Of a stretch of DNA of 64,000 bases, positions 20,845 to 33,130 are shown one piece after another; position 1 is the first letter of the stretch, and the number at the start of each line of letters is the position of its first letter. The stretch is from Enterococcus columbae DSM 7374 = ATCC 51263 (lineage in GTDB: Bacteria > Bacillota > Bacilli > Lactobacillales > Enterococcaceae). The DNA is taken from NCBI RefSeq assembly GCF_000406925.1, contig NZ_KE136349.1, positions 72,446 through 136,445 of the forward strand. Direction: 5' to 3'. Position numbers and translations under genes: made by a program. The notes under the pieces were generated by a model that had not been told where the DNA came from, did not search any database, and saw nothing but the letters and a program-made list of their open reading frames with translations.

Positions 20845-22077
20845 GTGTTAGAGTTTTTAAAGGATTTATCATTGATTAAGCGAATTGCGCTAGGAATTGT
20901 TATTGGTATAATTTTCGGAATATTCTTACCAAAGTGGACCTTCTTGACCATCTTCGGTACGTTATTTGTTGGTGCATTGAAAGCCATTGCCCCTATTTTA
21001 GTTTTTGTTTTGATTCTAGCTTCAGTTGCTCAGCATGATGTAAATAATAAAACCTATATTAAACCTATCTTAACCTTATATCTTATAGCTACCCTATTAG
21101 CTTCAGTTGTAGCAGTTGTCGCTAGCTTTATTTTTCCGGTTGAGATTACCCTGCATGCGATTAAATCACAACAACAGGCACCGCAATCAGTGGTTGAAGT
21201 GTTGACAACTATTTTAAATAATATTGTTCAAAATCCACTTCAAGCAATGATTGATGGCAATTATTTATCTGTTTTATTCTGGTCTGCATTGATTGGTTTT
21301 GCCTTACGTCATGCCAGTAACTCAATTAAGCAAGCAACTCATGAGATTGCCCAAGCAATTACGCATGTTGTGCAAATTATCATCGCCTTTGCACCAATCG
21401 GTATTTTTGGTCTAGTCTTTCAATCAGTGGCAACAACTGGCTTAAAGGGTCTACTCCAATACGGACAATTACTTATACTATTAGTTGGTTCAATGCTTGT
21501 GGTAGCATTAATCATCTATCCATTAATGGTCTATCTATTAATTCGTCAAAATCCTTATCCGTTGGTCTTTTACTGCTTAAAAGGTAGTGCGATTCCTGCC
21601 TTCTTTACACGCAGTTCAGCCGCTAATATTCCAATTAATATGTTGTTAGCTAAAAATATGCAATTGAATGAATCTTCTTATTCAATCTCCTTACCATTAG
21701 GTGCTACCATTAACATGGGTGGCGCAGCAGTAACAATTTCTACAATGACACTAGCAGCTGTTCATACGTTAGGCATTCAGGTATCACCTGTTTTAACTTT
21801 AATATTATGTGTATTATCAGCTTTATCTGCCTGTGGTGCTTCTGGAATTGCAGGTGGATCACTATTATTGATTCCTTTAGCTTGTAGCTTATTTGGTATC
21901 AGTAATGATATCGCCATTCAAGTTGTCGGTGTAGGCTTTATTATCGGGGTTATTCAAGATGCGGTTGAAACAGCAATTAATTCTTCTAGTGACATACTCT
22001 TTACAGCCAGCGCTGAATTTGCAGCCTTACGCAAAGCTGGTCAAGAAGTAAATCTTAAAGAACGTTTGAAAGACTAA
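20845..22077 (+). CDS. sstT: Serine/threonine:sodium symporter SstT
   Basis: A dicarboxylate/amino acid:cation symporter family protein of 410 residues with about eight helices and two re-entrant loops. The substrate-binding region LPLGATINMGGAAVTISTMTLA is typical of SstT. The GTG start at 20845 follows AAAGGAG at 20829-20835. It imports serine and threonine with Na+. It is monocistronic with its own terminator. Confidence 0.92.
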   Translation: MLEFLKDLSLIKRIALGIVIGIIFGIFLPKWTFLTIFGTLFVGALKAIAPILVFVLILASVAQHDVNNKTYIKPILTLYLIATLLASVVAVVASFIFPVEITLHAIKSQQQAPQSVVEVLTTILNNIVQNPLQAMIDGNYLSVLFWSALIGFALRHASNSIKQATHEIAQAITHVVQIIIAFAPIGIFGLVFQSVATTGLKGLLQYGQLLILLVGSMLVVALIIYPLMVYLLIRQNPYPLVFYCLKGSAIPAFFTRSSAANIPINMLLAKNMQLNESSYSISLPLGATINMGGAAVTISTMTLAAVHTLGIQVSPVLTLILCVLSALSACGASGIAGGSLLLIPLACSLFGISNDIAIQVVGVGFIIGVIQDAVETAINSSSDILFTASAEFAALRKAGQEVNLKERLKD

Positions 22078-22087
22078 TATTAAAAGC

Positions 22088-22132
22088 AAAAGCCCAAGTG
22101 ATAAAGAAAAGACTTTATCTACTTGGGCTTTT
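22088..22132 (+). terminator. Terminator after sstT
   Basis: Stem aaagcccaagt / acttgggcttt around a 22-base loop that itself can pair (gataaag / ctttatc), followed by T-rich sequence. Confidence 0.8.
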
Positions 22133-22200
22133 AAATAAAAAAACCACTAGGTTGGTTAGGCCTAGCGGAAAAAGGAGTAATTACTCAACTAAGGAGTAAA

Positions 22201-22278
22201 ATGAAAAATAAAAAGGTTATTGTTGGTTATGAACTAAGTATATATCAAGTAAACCATTTTATCATAAAAATAAGCTAA
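22201..22278 (+). CDS. Possible 25-residue peptide
   Basis: The frame reads MKNKKVIVGYELSIYQVNHF and five more residues. An AAGGAG is placed seven bases before the ATG, and another ribosome-like site lies 20 bases further up. It lies between the sstT terminator and a convergent gene. It resembles no known peptide and could be chance. Confidence 0.3.
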   Translation: MKNKKVIVGYELSIYQVNHFIIKIS

Positions 22279-22322
22279 TATTTAGATTAGATTATTCTCC
22301 TTTTTTAACTGATTTTTATCAT

Positions 22323-22754
22323 TTATCTTTTTAATAAGAGCATCGTCATTCGTTGAATCGCTGAACCAATCGTATCCGTTGCTTCATCCTGCTGTTTTTC
22401 GGCAGCATTAAAAGCCGCAACATCAATTGTTTCAGCTTGCAGGCTTGCAATCATCGCTTGACAACCCGTCACATAATTTCGATAAGCTGCATGCAACCGT
22501 TTATGCAACCCTAAAATACGTGCTGGTGGTCGTAAGCCATTTAGCTTATTTAACATTTGCTCATATTCTTTTGTCCCTGACTCAAAGGTCTGAATAATAT
22601 CAGCAAGCACCTCGGCTGACAAGTCGCTCACCTTATTTCCATCAATCGCTTCTCGTACAATCATATATTTAGGATGCATTTTTTCACCGACAGCCTCGGT
22701 ATCTTGCACCAATTGATTAATTTTTTGAACATAAAAGCCTAAATCTGGTACCAA
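22323..22754 (-). CDS. Conserved hypothetical helical protein, 143 aa
   Basis: A soluble, all-helical protein (VPDLGFYVQKINQLVQDTEA, then helices to the end MTMLLLKR). A TTG at 22754 is chosen as start because AGGAGGG lies six bases upstream; longer frames lack a site. The family is unrecognised; the length and helix pattern resemble a four-helix bundle. It is a single gene, convergent with sstT. Confidence 0.65.
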   Translation of the reverse strand: MVPDLGFYVQKINQLVQDTEAVGEKMHPKYMIVREAIDGNKVSDLSAEVLADIIQTFESGTKEYEQMLNKLNGLRPPARILGLHKRLHAAYRNYVTGCQAMIASLQAETIDVAAFNAAEKQQDEATDTIGSAIQRMTMLLLKR

Positions 22755-23034
22755 TAAGATCCCTCCTACTTTGTAAATTGCTTTTATTCTAACATATAAT
22801 CTTATTTTTTTCATCTTTTGCAATTATTTTTAGCCTAGCTGTATTTGCTTCAATTCCTACTTTAACCTACTTAATACTAAAAACTTTTTTTCACAAAACA
22901 ACCTAGAAAACCCTTTAAAAAATTTTTTAATCAGTCGATTATAATAATGTCCATTTTAGGTAATTTTATCATCTTTATCTATCGGCAATGAAAAAGTGGT
23001 AATTTGAGATGTTTATATGGAGGAAAAAGTGACT

Positions 23035-25026
23035 ATGGATAAAACGAAGCAACCTATGGGAAAAATGCGTTCAATTAAAACGAAATTAACATTAACCATT
23101 ATCCCAATTGTAACCATTTTACTATTAATTTTAGTAATCGTTTCTTATACTTTATCTGCAAAGATTATGCAAAGAAACGCAACCGATTTATTAGAATCAT
23201 CGGTTAAAAGTCAAGCTACCCGAATTGAATCTTGGCTAAATGAAAATCTATCGGCCTTTCAAAGTGCAAAGCGTTCAATCGAAACGACAAACCCTGCAGC
23301 AGACCAGCTACAACAAGTACTAGAAGGCTATTATAAATTCGATTCTGACTTTCCTGATGGCTTATTTATTGCAGATACTGATGGTAACTTTTATAAAGCC
23401 AGTCAATCAGAGCTAAGCGTAACTAATCCAAAAGAAGAAATTTGGTTTAAAGAAGGTTTAAGCCGTGTAAATATGGCTTTTGGTACCCCACATACGCAAG
23501 GAAATGAAGAAGTAATTAGTGCTTCAGGAATCATCAATACCGATGGAACGGTTCGTGTTATCGCGGCTAATTTAACTTTAGATCGCGTTGCAACCATTGT
23601 TAATTCATTCATTAGTATGGAAGGCGCCAATGCCTTTTTAGTAGATAAAAATACACATAAAATTATTGCCGATCGTGAAAAATCTTTTGTATCACAAGAC
23701 TTAGGTGAAGGCAGTCAACCAGCGATTTACCAAGCTGTTGCTAAAGAATTAAAGAAGACAAATGAAATTAATCTAAGACTTGCGAAAAATCTAACCGTCG
23801 CTAAAGAAGTCAAAGGGACCGATTGGATTTTAGTGAGCTATATTCCTGAAAAAATTATTTTGGCCGATCTAGCTCATTTAAGAACAATTATGATTGTGAT
23901 TAGTATTCTTTCAATCTTAATTTTAGGCTTTATCATTGAACGAATGACCAACCGAGTAGTGAAACCAGTGAAGAAGATGACTTCAGTAATTAAGACAATG
24001 GCTGATGGTGATTTTACTGTTTCAGTCAATGGTAAAGGCAATGATGAAATTGCAGAAATGGGGCGCAGTATTGAAGGCTTCATTGATTACATGCGAAACA
24101 TGATTCAATCTATTACCCATATCTCAAGTGGCCTACAAGATCAGGCAAAAACTAGTGAAAAAATTTCTAAAGATATGTATGACGCTTCTGAAAGTCAATC
24201 ACTTTCTATGGATGAATTAAATAATACTGTTGACCAACTATCCTTATCTGTCAATGATATTGCTGAAAATGCGATGCAGTTAGCGCAAATTGCCAATGAT
24301 ACCAAACAAAATAGTACACTTGTTGAAGAAAAAATGAATCAAACCGTTGAAATTTCTGAAAAAGGACGCTCAGAAATGCAACAAGTCGTTCACGCAATGC
24401 AAAATATTCAACGTTCAATCAACGAGCTAGAAGCTTCCATTGGTCGTGTAGGTACAGCATCTAGCCAAATCGTTCAAATCATCCAAATCATTGGTGAGAT
24501 TGCTCATCAAACAAACTTATTGTCAATCAACGCTTCTTTAGAGGCTGCACGTGCAGGTGAAGCTGGGAAAGGTTTTGCTGTAGTTGCTACTGAAATCAAT
24601 AAGTTAGCTAAAAACAGTGCCGAATCGGTTTCACAAATTACCAACTTAATTTCTGAAGTGAATGAATTGGTTGAGGCTGCTGTTCAACAAGCAGGACATA
24701 GCTCTGATAATATTTTAGATAGCTCACAATTAATTCAAACAGCGGTGGATAGTTTTGATTCTATTTTCCAAAACATTCAACAAACAAGCAGCTTAATTCA
24801 AGATGTAGTGGATAAAATTGACTTAGTTGACCAAGTAGCAACCAATGCAGCCGCTATTTCTGAGGAACAAGCAGCAAGTTCAGATGAAATTCACGCAACT
24901 TCAGAAACTACGCTAACACAAGCGAAACATATTTCTGGCCACAGTAAAAATGTAGCTACCGAAGCACGCAAGCTATCTGATAGCTCACAACAACTAGCTA
25001 GCCAAGTGAAACGTTTCCGGATTTAA
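23035..25026 (+). CDS. Methyl-accepting chemotaxis protein
   Basis: A transmembrane chemoreceptor of about 663 residues. A first helix ([20 protein letters not shown]) is followed by an extracytoplasmic dCache-like sensor (about 60-285), a second helix ([18 protein letters not shown]), a HAMP segment and a coiled-coil signalling domain. The hairpin tip [20 protein letters not shown] is the conserved CheA/CheW contact. ATG at 23035 is preferred; GGAGGA lies ten bases upstream, and a GTG at 23029 is an alternative. A sugar-binding lipoprotein gene follows 16 bases later and may deliver the ligand. No che or flagellar genes are in the window. Confidence 0.93.
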   Translation: MDKTKQPMGKMRSIKTKLTLTIIPIVTILLLILVIVSYTLSAKIMQRNATDLLESSVKSQATRIESWLNENLSAFQSAKRSIETTNPAADQLQQVLEGYYKFDSDFPDGLFIADTDGNFYKASQSELSVTNPKEEIWFKEGLSRVNMAFGTPHTQGNEEVISASGIINTDGTVRVIAANLTLDRVATIVNSFISMEGANAFLVDKNTHKIIADREKSFVSQDLGEGSQPAIYQAVAKELKKTNEINLRLAKNLTVAKEVKGTDWILVSYIPEKIILADLAHLRTIMIVISILSILILGFIIERMTNRVVKPVKKMTSVIKTMADGDFTVSVNGKGNDEIAEMGRSIEGFIDYMRNMIQSITHISSGLQDQAKTSEKISKDMYDASESQSLSMDELNNTVDQLSLSVNDIAENAMQLAQIANDTKQNSTLVEEKMNQTVEISEKGRSEMQQVVHAMQNIQRSINELEASIGRVGTASSQIVQIIQIIGEIAHQTNLLSINASLEAARAGEAGKGFAVVATEINKLAKNSAESVSQITNLISEVNELVEAAVQQAGHSSDNILDSSQLIQTAVDSFDSIFQNIQQTSSLIQDVVDKIDLVDQVATNAAAISEEQAASSDEIHATSETTLTQAKHISGHSKNVATEARKLSDSSQQLASQVKRFRI

Positions 25027-25042
25027 GCAAAGGAGCAAATAT

Positions 25043-26011
25043 ATGATTAAAAAATTATTACAACTTAGCTTTGTTTTAAGTATTAGTTTGTTTGCTTTAG
25101 GTGGTTGTAAAAAAGAAAGCCAACAATCCCTCAATGCTGACGGACAAAAATATTTAATGTTAGTTCAAAACGACGAAGATGGCTTTATCAAGCAAATCAT
25201 GCAAGCAGCGAAACAGCAAGCGACTAATCAAGGAGCAGAATTAACCATTAAAAGTGCAGATGGTTCCAGTGAAACGCAATTGGCCCAATTAAAAGCAGGC
25301 ATCAAAGCAAAATATGATGCGATTTTATGCCGACCGGTTGACCCTGATACTGCTCAAGAAATGGAAGCAATCGCTAACGAAACACCGATTGTCTTTTTCA
25401 ACAGTAGTCCTTCAACCGACTTATTGCGTTCAAATCAATTTATCTATGTAGGCTCTAGTGAATTAACTGCCGGTAAGTATCAAGCAGAATATATTTTAGA
25501 GCAATTTGCCAATAAAAATGAAATTAATGTGATGGTACTACGTGGAGAAGATGCCAACTCAGCAGCTTCCCAACGAACCTCAGCTTTAGTTGATACCTTA
25601 GAAGCTTCAGATAAAAAAGTAAATTTCGTCTTTAACGACACCGCTAACTGGGATGGTGAACAAGCCAAAAAATTAGTCAAAATCTTTTTGCGAACAGGAC
25701 AACCTTATGATGTATTAGCTGCGAATAATGACGGCATGGCATTAGGCGCAGTACAAGGCTTTAAAGAAGCTGGCGTAAGTTTACCAATGATTGTCGGTAT
25801 TGACGCAACAACTGAAGCGCAAAATGCTATTAAAGCCGGCGAAATGCAATTTTCAGTTTTACAATCTGGTAGTGAGCAAGGCAAATACATGACCATGGCA
25901 GCAGCTCAATTAGCCAATAAGAAATCCTTAAAAGAAATTAAATATAGCAATAAACAAGAGACTGCTATTTGGGTACCACTAGCTAAAGTCGATAAAAGTA
26001 ACGCCAAATAA
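25043..26011 (+). CDS. Sugar-type solute-binding lipoprotein, no permease
   Basis: A periplasmic-binding-protein type 1 (RbsB-like) lipoprotein of 322 residues. A signal peptide ends in the lipobox ALGGC (cysteine about residue 22). The fold motifs are clear: YDAILCRPVDPDTAQEMEAI, DVLAANNDGMALGAVQGFK and IVGIDATTEAQNAIKAGEM. It lies 16 bases after the chemoreceptor gene and no ABC permease or ATPase adjoins it. It probably presents a sugar-like ligand to the receptor rather than to a transporter. A strong terminator follows. Confidence 0.9.
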   Translation: MIKKLLQLSFVLSISLFALGGCKKESQQSLNADGQKYLMLVQNDEDGFIKQIMQAAKQQATNQGAELTIKSADGSSETQLAQLKAGIKAKYDAILCRPVDPDTAQEMEAIANETPIVFFNSSPSTDLLRSNQFIYVGSSELTAGKYQAEYILEQFANKNEINVMVLRGEDANSAASQRTSALVDTLEASDKKVNFVFNDTANWDGEQAKKLVKIFLRTGQPYDVLAANNDGMALGAVQGFKEAGVSLPMIVGIDATTEAQNAIKAGEMQFSVLQSGSEQGKYMTMAAAQLANKKSLKEIKYSNKQETAIWVPLAKVDKSNAK

Positions 26012-26030
26012 TTTAGCGATGATGGAATAA

Positions 26031-26069
26031 AAATGCGCAAACTGAACGTCAGCTCAGTTTGCGCATTTT
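26031..26069 (+). terminator. Terminator after the solute-binding protein
   Basis: Stem aaaatgcgcaaactga / tcagtttgcgcatttt with a short loop, 20 bases after the stop. Confidence 0.88.
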
Positions 26070-26095
26070 CAATAATCAATTAAGGCATTAAAACG

Positions 26096-26139
26096 AAAAA
26101 AGATGGTTCTAGTCAAATGACTAGTAACCATCTTTTTTA
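26096..26139 (-). terminator. Terminator of the P-type ATPase gene
   Basis: Stem aaaaaagatggtt / aaccatctttttt with an inner ctagtca / tgactag pair, four bases after the ATPase stop on the minus strand. Confidence 0.88.
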
Positions 26140-26142
26140 AAT

Positions 26143-28848
26143 CTATTTTTTACCAGCTAAACGTTGGAAGAACTTCACGATTTCCACAATAGGAATAATT
26201 GCAAAGGATGTACCAATTACAATTGCCCATTGATATAAATCAAGATGTGACACTCTAAAGATATCATTTAAACCAGGAACAATGATAATAACCATCATTA
26301 AAGCAAATGATAATAAAATCGCCCAGTTAAAGACACGGTTTTTAAAGGCTCCAATTTTGAATAATGATTGATGCACTGATTTCACGTTAAATGCATGGAA
26401 TAGCTGCATTAATCCTAATGTTGCAAAAGCCATCGTTAACGCATCCGCATGTTGTAATTGTGTCAGAGCTTCAGCGGATAGATTTGGCATATTTGCTGCT
26501 GTGTGATCTGGCCACTTAATCGCTGCCCAATAGACAAACAAGACAGAGGCCGCTTCTAAAATACCTTGATAGATAATACTACTTAATACTCCACCAGAGA
26601 AGAAGTTAGAATTTTTACCACGAGGTTTATTCTTCATCAAGCCTAATTCAGCCGGTTCCATTCCCAAAGCAATCGCTGGGAAAGTATCCGTCACTAGGTT
26701 AATCCATAATAGATGGATTGGTAATAAGGTATCCCAGCCCCAAAGTGTAGCCAAGAATAAGGTTAATACTTCACCCAAGTTAGCCGCCAATAGATATTGA
26801 ATTGCTTTTTGGATATTGGAGAAGACTTTACGGCCTTCTTCAACAGCCACCACAATCGTTGCAAAGTTATCATCAGCAAGAACCATATCAGAAGCGCCTT
26901 TAGAAACTTCAGTACCGGTAATCCCCATACCTACACCAATATCAGCTTGTTTCAATGCAGGAGCATCGTTAACGCCATCACCAGTCATCGCAACAACCTT
27001 ACCTGCTTTTTGCCAAGCTTTAACAATACGTACCTTATGCTCTGGTGAAACACGAGCATAAACGGAATATTGGGTAACCTTTTGCGCAAACTCTTCATCA
27101 GACATTTGATTTAATTCTGCACCAGTTAACACAGCAGCATCGTCTTTTTCTTTGATAATGCCAAGACGTGCAGCAATCGCTTCAGCTGTGTCACGGTGGT
27201 CACCTGTAATCATAATTGGACGAATACCCGCTTCTTTAGCAACCTTAACTGCTTGCGCTGCTTCAGCACGTTCTGGATCAATCATCCCTACCAAACCAGC
27301 AAACACTAATTCATTTTCAAGGGTTTTACTAACTAATTCAGGCATGCTATCGACAATCTTATAAGCCATCGCCAAGACACGTAATGCTTGTTGCGCCATA
27401 TCTTTATTGTTTGCTAAAATATTGTCTTTGTCCGCTTGTTGTAATGGTCGAACTTCGCCAGCCATTAAAATTTGATTCGCACGTGTTAATAAAACATCAG
27501 GTGCCCCTTTAACAGCGACTAAAAATTTACCATCAGCTAATTGATGAACCGTTGACATCAATTTACGGTCAGAATCAAATGGTAAATCAGCCACCCGAGG
27601 CGCTGCTACTAAAGCTGCTTTTAAATCAAAACCTTGATCTAACCCGAATTGGATTAAAGCTGTTTCCGTTGGGTCCCCAATTAGGTTACCTTCTTGAGAG
27701 AATTTTGTATCGTTCGCAAAATTCATTACCTTAATCGCCATATGGTCATTGGCAAAATCATCATGGACACTATATTGTTTGTTATCAACATATAATTTTT
27801 CAACGGTCATTTGGTTTAAAGTTAAGGTACCAGTCTTATCAGAAGCAATAATATCTGTTGCTCCCAAAGTTTCTACAGCTGGTAATTTACGAATCATCGC
27901 ATTACGTTTTGCCATCACCTGTGTACCAAGTGCTAAAATAATCGTAACAATCGCTGGTAACCCTTCTGGAATTGCCGCAACGGCTAATGAAATAGAAGTT
28001 AATAACATATCTGCCCAAGACGTATCATTAAAGAAGATACCTACAAAGAACATAATTACCGCAATCACCACAATTGCTGCTGTTAAGAACTTACCTAATT
28101 CATTTAAGTTACGTTTCAATGGTGTTTCAGTTTCGTCCGCATTGGCTAACATACCGGCAATCTTACCTACTTCAGTATTCATACCTGTGTTAACAACAAT
28201 CCCTTTACCACGACCATAAGTAACATTACTATTTGAGTAAGCCATATTCACACGGTCACCAATACCGACTTCACCATCTTCTAGCACTACCAATTCTTTA
28301 TCAACAGGTACTGACTCACCGGTTAAGGCTGCTTCTTCAATTTTTAAAGAACTTACTTCAGTTAAACGTAAATCAGCAGGAACGATATCCCCAGCTTCTA
28401 ATAATACTAAATCCCCTGGAACTAATTCGTCACTTTTAACTGTCATTGGATGGCCATCACGAATAATATTCGCATTTGGGGTAGACATTTGTTTCAAAGC
28501 CTCGATTGCTTGTTCTGCTTTAGCCTCTTGCACCACACCCATAATGGCATTGATAATCACTACTGCTAAGATAATCAATGAGTCAACTACTTCATGCGAA
28601 ACGACGGCTGAAATAATTGCAGCTACTAATAATACAGCAATCATCAAGTCCTTAAATTGCTCGATGAATTTTTGTAGCATGCTCTTTTTCTTGCCTTCCT
28701 CCAACTCATTTGGACCATAAACAGCTAAACGTTGCTTGGCTTCTGCACTTGATAAGCCATTTTCACTAGTATTTAGCTCCTTGACAACTTGCTCTACACT
28801 TTGCGCATAGAACTTTTCATGTAATTGGTCTTTCTTTTCCTCTGACAT
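26143..28848 (-). CDS. P-type cation ATPase (Ca2+/Mn2+ exporter type, P2A)
   Basis: A 901-residue P2-type ATPase with ten helices. It has the N-terminal cation-ATPase domain, the actuator loop [14 protein letters not shown], the phosphorylation site [13 protein letters not shown], the hinge [22 protein letters not shown] and the P2A ion-site helix [19 protein letters not shown]. This resembles lactococcal YoaB and pneumococcal MgtA, which are controlled by Mn2+ riboswitches and export Ca2+ or Mn2+. The same kind of riboswitch lies upstream here. The exact ion is not determined by sequence. Confidence 0.93.
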   Translation of the reverse strand: MSEEKKDQLHEKFYAQSVEQVVKELNTSENGLSSAEAKQRLAVYGPNELEEGKKKSMLQKFIEQFKDLMIAVLLVAAIISAVVSHEVVDSLIILAVVIINAIMGVVQEAKAEQAIEALKQMSTPNANIIRDGHPMTVKSDELVPGDLVLLEAGDIVPADLRLTEVSSLKIEEAALTGESVPVDKELVVLEDGEVGIGDRVNMAYSNSNVTYGRGKGIVVNTGMNTEVGKIAGMLANADETETPLKRNLNELGKFLTAAIVVIAVIMFFVGIFFNDTSWADMLLTSISLAVAAIPEGLPAIVTIILALGTQVMAKRNAMIRKLPAVETLGATDIIASDKTGTLTLNQMTVEKLYVDNKQYSVHDDFANDHMAIKVMNFANDTKFSQEGNLIGDPTETALIQFGLDQGFDLKAALVAAPRVADLPFDSDRKLMSTVHQLADGKFLVAVKGAPDVLLTRANQILMAGEVRPLQQADKDNILANNKDMAQQALRVLAMAYKIVDSMPELVSKTLENELVFAGLVGMIDPERAEAAQAVKVAKEAGIRPIMITGDHRDTAEAIAARLGIIKEKDDAAVLTGAELNQMSDEEFAQKVTQYSVYARVSPEHKVRIVKAWQKAGKVVAMTGDGVNDAPALKQADIGVGMGITGTEVSKGASDMVLADDNFATIVVAVEEGRKVFSNIQKAIQYLLAANLGEVLTLFLATLWGWDTLLPIHLLWINLVTDTFPAIALGMEPAELGLMKNKPRGKNSNFFSGGVLSSIIYQGILEAASVLFVYWAAIKWPDHTAANMPNLSAEALTQLQHADALTMAFATLGLMQLFHAFNVKSVHQSLFKIGAFKNRVFNWAILLSFALMMVIIIVPGLNDIFRVSHLDLYQWAIVIGTSFAIIPIVEIVKFFQRLAGKK

Positions 28849-28902
28849 GATCTTCCTCCTTTAATTTTTGCACAAGTCTATTTTACCTTTTTTCTAAAAA
28901 AA

Positions 28903-29044
28903 AATAAAAAAAATAGACTCTGTATGTGCCTCACATACACAAGTCTCACTAATTAAGGCAACACCAGAAATTGCTTTCTTGTTGGTGATGTTGCCACAGC
29001 ATTTCGCTGCCAGTTACTCCCTCATGAATAAAATAATAATTACA
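28903..29044 (-). ncRNA. yybP-ykoY (manganese) riboswitch with terminator
   Basis: On the minus strand the leader holds GAGGGAGTAAC (29023-29013), close to the conserved GGGGAGUAG loop of this class. Next come a CAGC-GAAA-GCTG arm and a long arm GGCAACATCACCA / TGGTGTTGCC. The expression platform is a terminator: agact-tgtgtatgtg / cacataca-gagtct (28946-28915) and a T-rich tract (28914-28903). The gene downstream is a P-type cation ATPase, the usual partner. Mn2+ binding is expected to disrupt termination. Confidence 0.8.
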
Positions 29045-29050
29045 AAAAAC

Positions 29051-29079
29051 ATTATACCTAATCATTTAGTAATTGACAA
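29051..29079 (-). promoter_or_regulatory. Promoter of the riboswitch-ATPase transcript
   Basis: Minus strand TTGTCA (29079-29074), 17-base spacer, TATAAT (29056-29051), placing the start just before the riboswitch. Confidence 0.85.
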
Positions 29080-29143
29080 TGTTTTTGTCTAGACAATTTA
29101 AAAGTAAAGCGATTTACTCAAAAGCTTTTTTCAAAATAACAAT

Positions 29144-29280
29144 AAAAATAGATGTTCAATAGCTAGTTACTCGGAAAATTTGCCTCGTCGTTTGAAAAAA
29201 TTTAAACCCATTTATTTTTCAAACGGCGAGTAATACTCAAATTTTCTCGTAACTGTTCAAGTCACTTCACATTTTTTATT
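29144..29280. repeat. Tandem hairpin repeat, copy 1
   Basis: The most diverged of four head-to-tail units of about 137 bases. Its arms pair as agttac (29165) / gtaact (29249), gaaaattt / aaattttc and ctcgtcgtttga / tcaaacggcgag. Confidence 0.7.
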
Positions 29281-29417
29281 AATCAGTGTTTAGCAGCTAG
29301 ACACTTCGGCGGATAAGCCAGTCTGGCTAGAAAAGTCTTTATACCTTAGCAGACTTTTCTGTCAGACTGGAAAACTTATCCGCTCGTGTCTAAGCAAGCT
29401 CCTTCACATCCTTAGAT
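29281..29417. repeat. Tandem hairpin repeat, copy 2
   Basis: A 137-base unit. Arms: tagacac (29298) / gtgtcta (29386), gcggataag / cttatccgc, ccagtctg / cagactgg and aaagtct / agacttt. Nearly identical to the next copy. Confidence 0.9.
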
Positions 29418-29554
29418 AATCAGTGTTTAACAGCTAGACACTTCGGCGGATAAGCCAGTCTGGCTAGGAAAGTCTTTACACCTTAGCAGACTTTTCTGTC
29501 AGACTGGAAAACTTATCCGCTCGTGTCTAAGCAAGCTGCTTCACAACCTTAGAT
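29418..29554. repeat. Tandem hairpin repeat, copy 3
   Basis: It starts with the same aatcagtgttta as copy 2 and differs at only a few positions (for example gctaggaaag against gctagaaaag), with period exactly 137 bases. Confidence 0.9.
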
Positions 29555-29686
29555 AATCAGTGTTTTGTAAGTAGCTACTTCGGCAAATAATCCGGTCTGG
29601 CTAGGAAAATCTTTAATGCTGAGGATTTTCCTGCCAGACCGGAGCTTATTTGCTCGTAGCTGACCGACTTACAAAACATCCTTTTA
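29555..29686. repeat. Tandem hairpin repeat, copy 4 (diverged)
   Basis: It keeps the aatcagtgtt start at the same 137-base period but has different arm sequences: ttttgtaag / cttacaaaa, agctac / gtagct, gcaaataa / ttatttgc and tccggtctgg / ccagaccgga. Every arm still pairs. It ends beside the metG stop and may also act as its terminator. Confidence 0.85.
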
Positions 29687-31702
<2,016 letters not shown>

Positions 31703-31937
31703 TTACATCCTCCAATCGAAAAACATGTTTATACCAAATCATTATAGCAAAGCTAAGCTGAAATAGCTAGTCAAACTTAGAAAAAGTATTGATATATCAA
31801 TGTTTTACTTTATCCAACGCACCAGCTCGCGACTTAAATAAATCCAATTGACCTAGCTTATTTTCAAGATTTTTATTCGATAACTTTTAGTAAATTATGC
31901 TATAATAAATGGTAATCAAGTGATGAGGGGGAAAACC

Positions 31938-32210
31938 ATGAATACTAAAAGTAAACGACAATTTTTCCTTGCTTGTTTAGTAACTTTTATCCATATCATA
32001 TGGCATGTTTTTCGCGAATACATCCAAGCTTTTCTTAGTATGAATCAGCTATTGGCTGCCTTTTTTGTAGGGCAATTTATGATACAATTACTATGTCTGT
32101 TTTTACTGGCTATTTTTTTGGGAAAAGCAGCACTTGCTAAAAATAAAATTGCTTGGATTTATTTAGGTCTTTTTTTCATTAATCTCATTCTTTCACTATC
32201 AGTATATTAG
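31938..32210 (+). CDS. Small membrane protein, 90 aa
   Basis: Starting MNTKSKRQFFLACLVTFIHI (ATG 31938 with GAGGGGG upstream), the protein has three hydrophobic stretches and a polar start. I do not recognise the family. It is followed within 25 bases by the Nudix regulator gene on the same strand, and is perhaps co-transcribed with it. Confidence 0.65.
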   Translation: MNTKSKRQFFLACLVTFIHIIWHVFREYIQAFLSMNQLLAAFFVGQFMIQLLCLFLLAIFLGKAALAKNKIAWIYLGLFFINLILSLSVY

Positions 32211-32233
32211 TTTGTTTATTGGAGGGTATGGCA

Positions 32234-33046
32234 GTGAAGTCTTTCAATTCAAAAGAAGAAGAAAAAAAATATTATGAACAACTGGCTAGCGAAGCTGAAT
32301 TTTTGGATTGGTACCATCAACAGGATCATCCGACCTATGAATCACCTTCATTAACCGTCGATATGGTCCTACTATGCTATAATCGTATCGAAGAACAGCT
32401 AAAAGTATTACTCATCCAGCGTAAAAGTCATCCCTATCAACATTCATGGGCTTTACCTGGTGGATTTGTCACTAAAAGTGAATCAACGGATGATAGTGTG
32501 ATTCGAGAAACCTTTGAAGAAACGGGTGTACAAATTAATCAACTACAGATTGAACAGCTTTATACTTTTAGTACACCAAATCGTGACCCAAGAGGATGGG
32601 TCGTTACCGTTAGCTATCTGGCTTTTATTGGGGAGGAACCCATTGATGCTGGCGATGATGCAAAAGAAGTTCGTTGGTTTAATTTAAATCGTCAAGGGGA
32701 TCAATTGATGCTTAGCCACCAAGACGTAGAAATTATTTTAGATTTAAAAACTGGCGAATCTGTCGGTAAAGACCGCTTAGCCTTTGATCATAGCCAAATT
32801 ATCTTAAAGGCATTCCAACATGTAGTCGATACGATGATGCACGATCCACGTGTGCTTTTAGTTTTAGGTGATGGCTTTACCATTACTGATGCTAGAAAAG
32901 TCTTTGCAAAATTCTTAGGGATTGATTACCGCAATATTGATCATTCCAACTTGAAAAAAGCCTTGAATGATCAAATTGTTGAAATCGGTGAACGAGCAAT
33001 TGGCATTGGCCGACCTTCAAAAATCTATCAATTAAAAACCAAATAG
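32234..33046 (+). CDS. NrtR-like Nudix regulator (NUDIX plus winged helix)
   Basis: A perfect Nudix box (GGFVTKSESTDDSVIRETFEETGV) sits in an N-terminal domain that begins VDMVLLCYNR; the C-terminal part (LGIDYRNIDHSNLKKALNDQ) is a winged helix. This architecture matches NrtR, which represses NAD-synthesis genes and senses ADP-ribose. A GTG at 32234 is favoured because GGAGGG lies eight bases upstream; the ATG at 32228 is too close. Its targets are not in the window. Confidence 0.85.
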   Translation: MKSFNSKEEEKKYYEQLASEAEFLDWYHQQDHPTYESPSLTVDMVLLCYNRIEEQLKVLLIQRKSHPYQHSWALPGGFVTKSESTDDSVIRETFEETGVQINQLQIEQLYTFSTPNRDPRGWVVTVSYLAFIGEEPIDAGDDAKEVRWFNLNRQGDQLMLSHQDVEIILDLKTGESVGKDRLAFDHSQIILKAFQHVVDTMMHDPRVLLVLGDGFTITDARKVFAKFLGIDYRNIDHSNLKKALNDQIVEIGERAIGIGRPSKIYQLKTK

Positions 33047-33106
33047 CTAGACATTACTAGCTACTTATTTTCCATTGTTAAGCCACTTGTTTGAGCCACT
33101 TAAAAT

Positions 33107-33130
33107 AGGCGTAGTCGCACGACTACGCCT
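33107..33130. terminator. Terminator of the guide RNA and of the Nudix gene
   Basis: A perfect 11-bp stem aggcgtagtcg / cgactacgcct with two-base loop. On the minus strand TATTTTA follows, ending the tldR guide transcript; on the plus strand TTTTG follows, ending the Nudix gene. Confidence 0.85.

Noticed and set aside
33050-33100. Terminal structures that could mark tldR as part of a recent IS605 insertion.
   Set aside because: There is no tnpA, no left end before tldR (it abuts oppF) and no transposon right-end cleavage context beyond the scaffold, so it looks domesticated rather than mobile.
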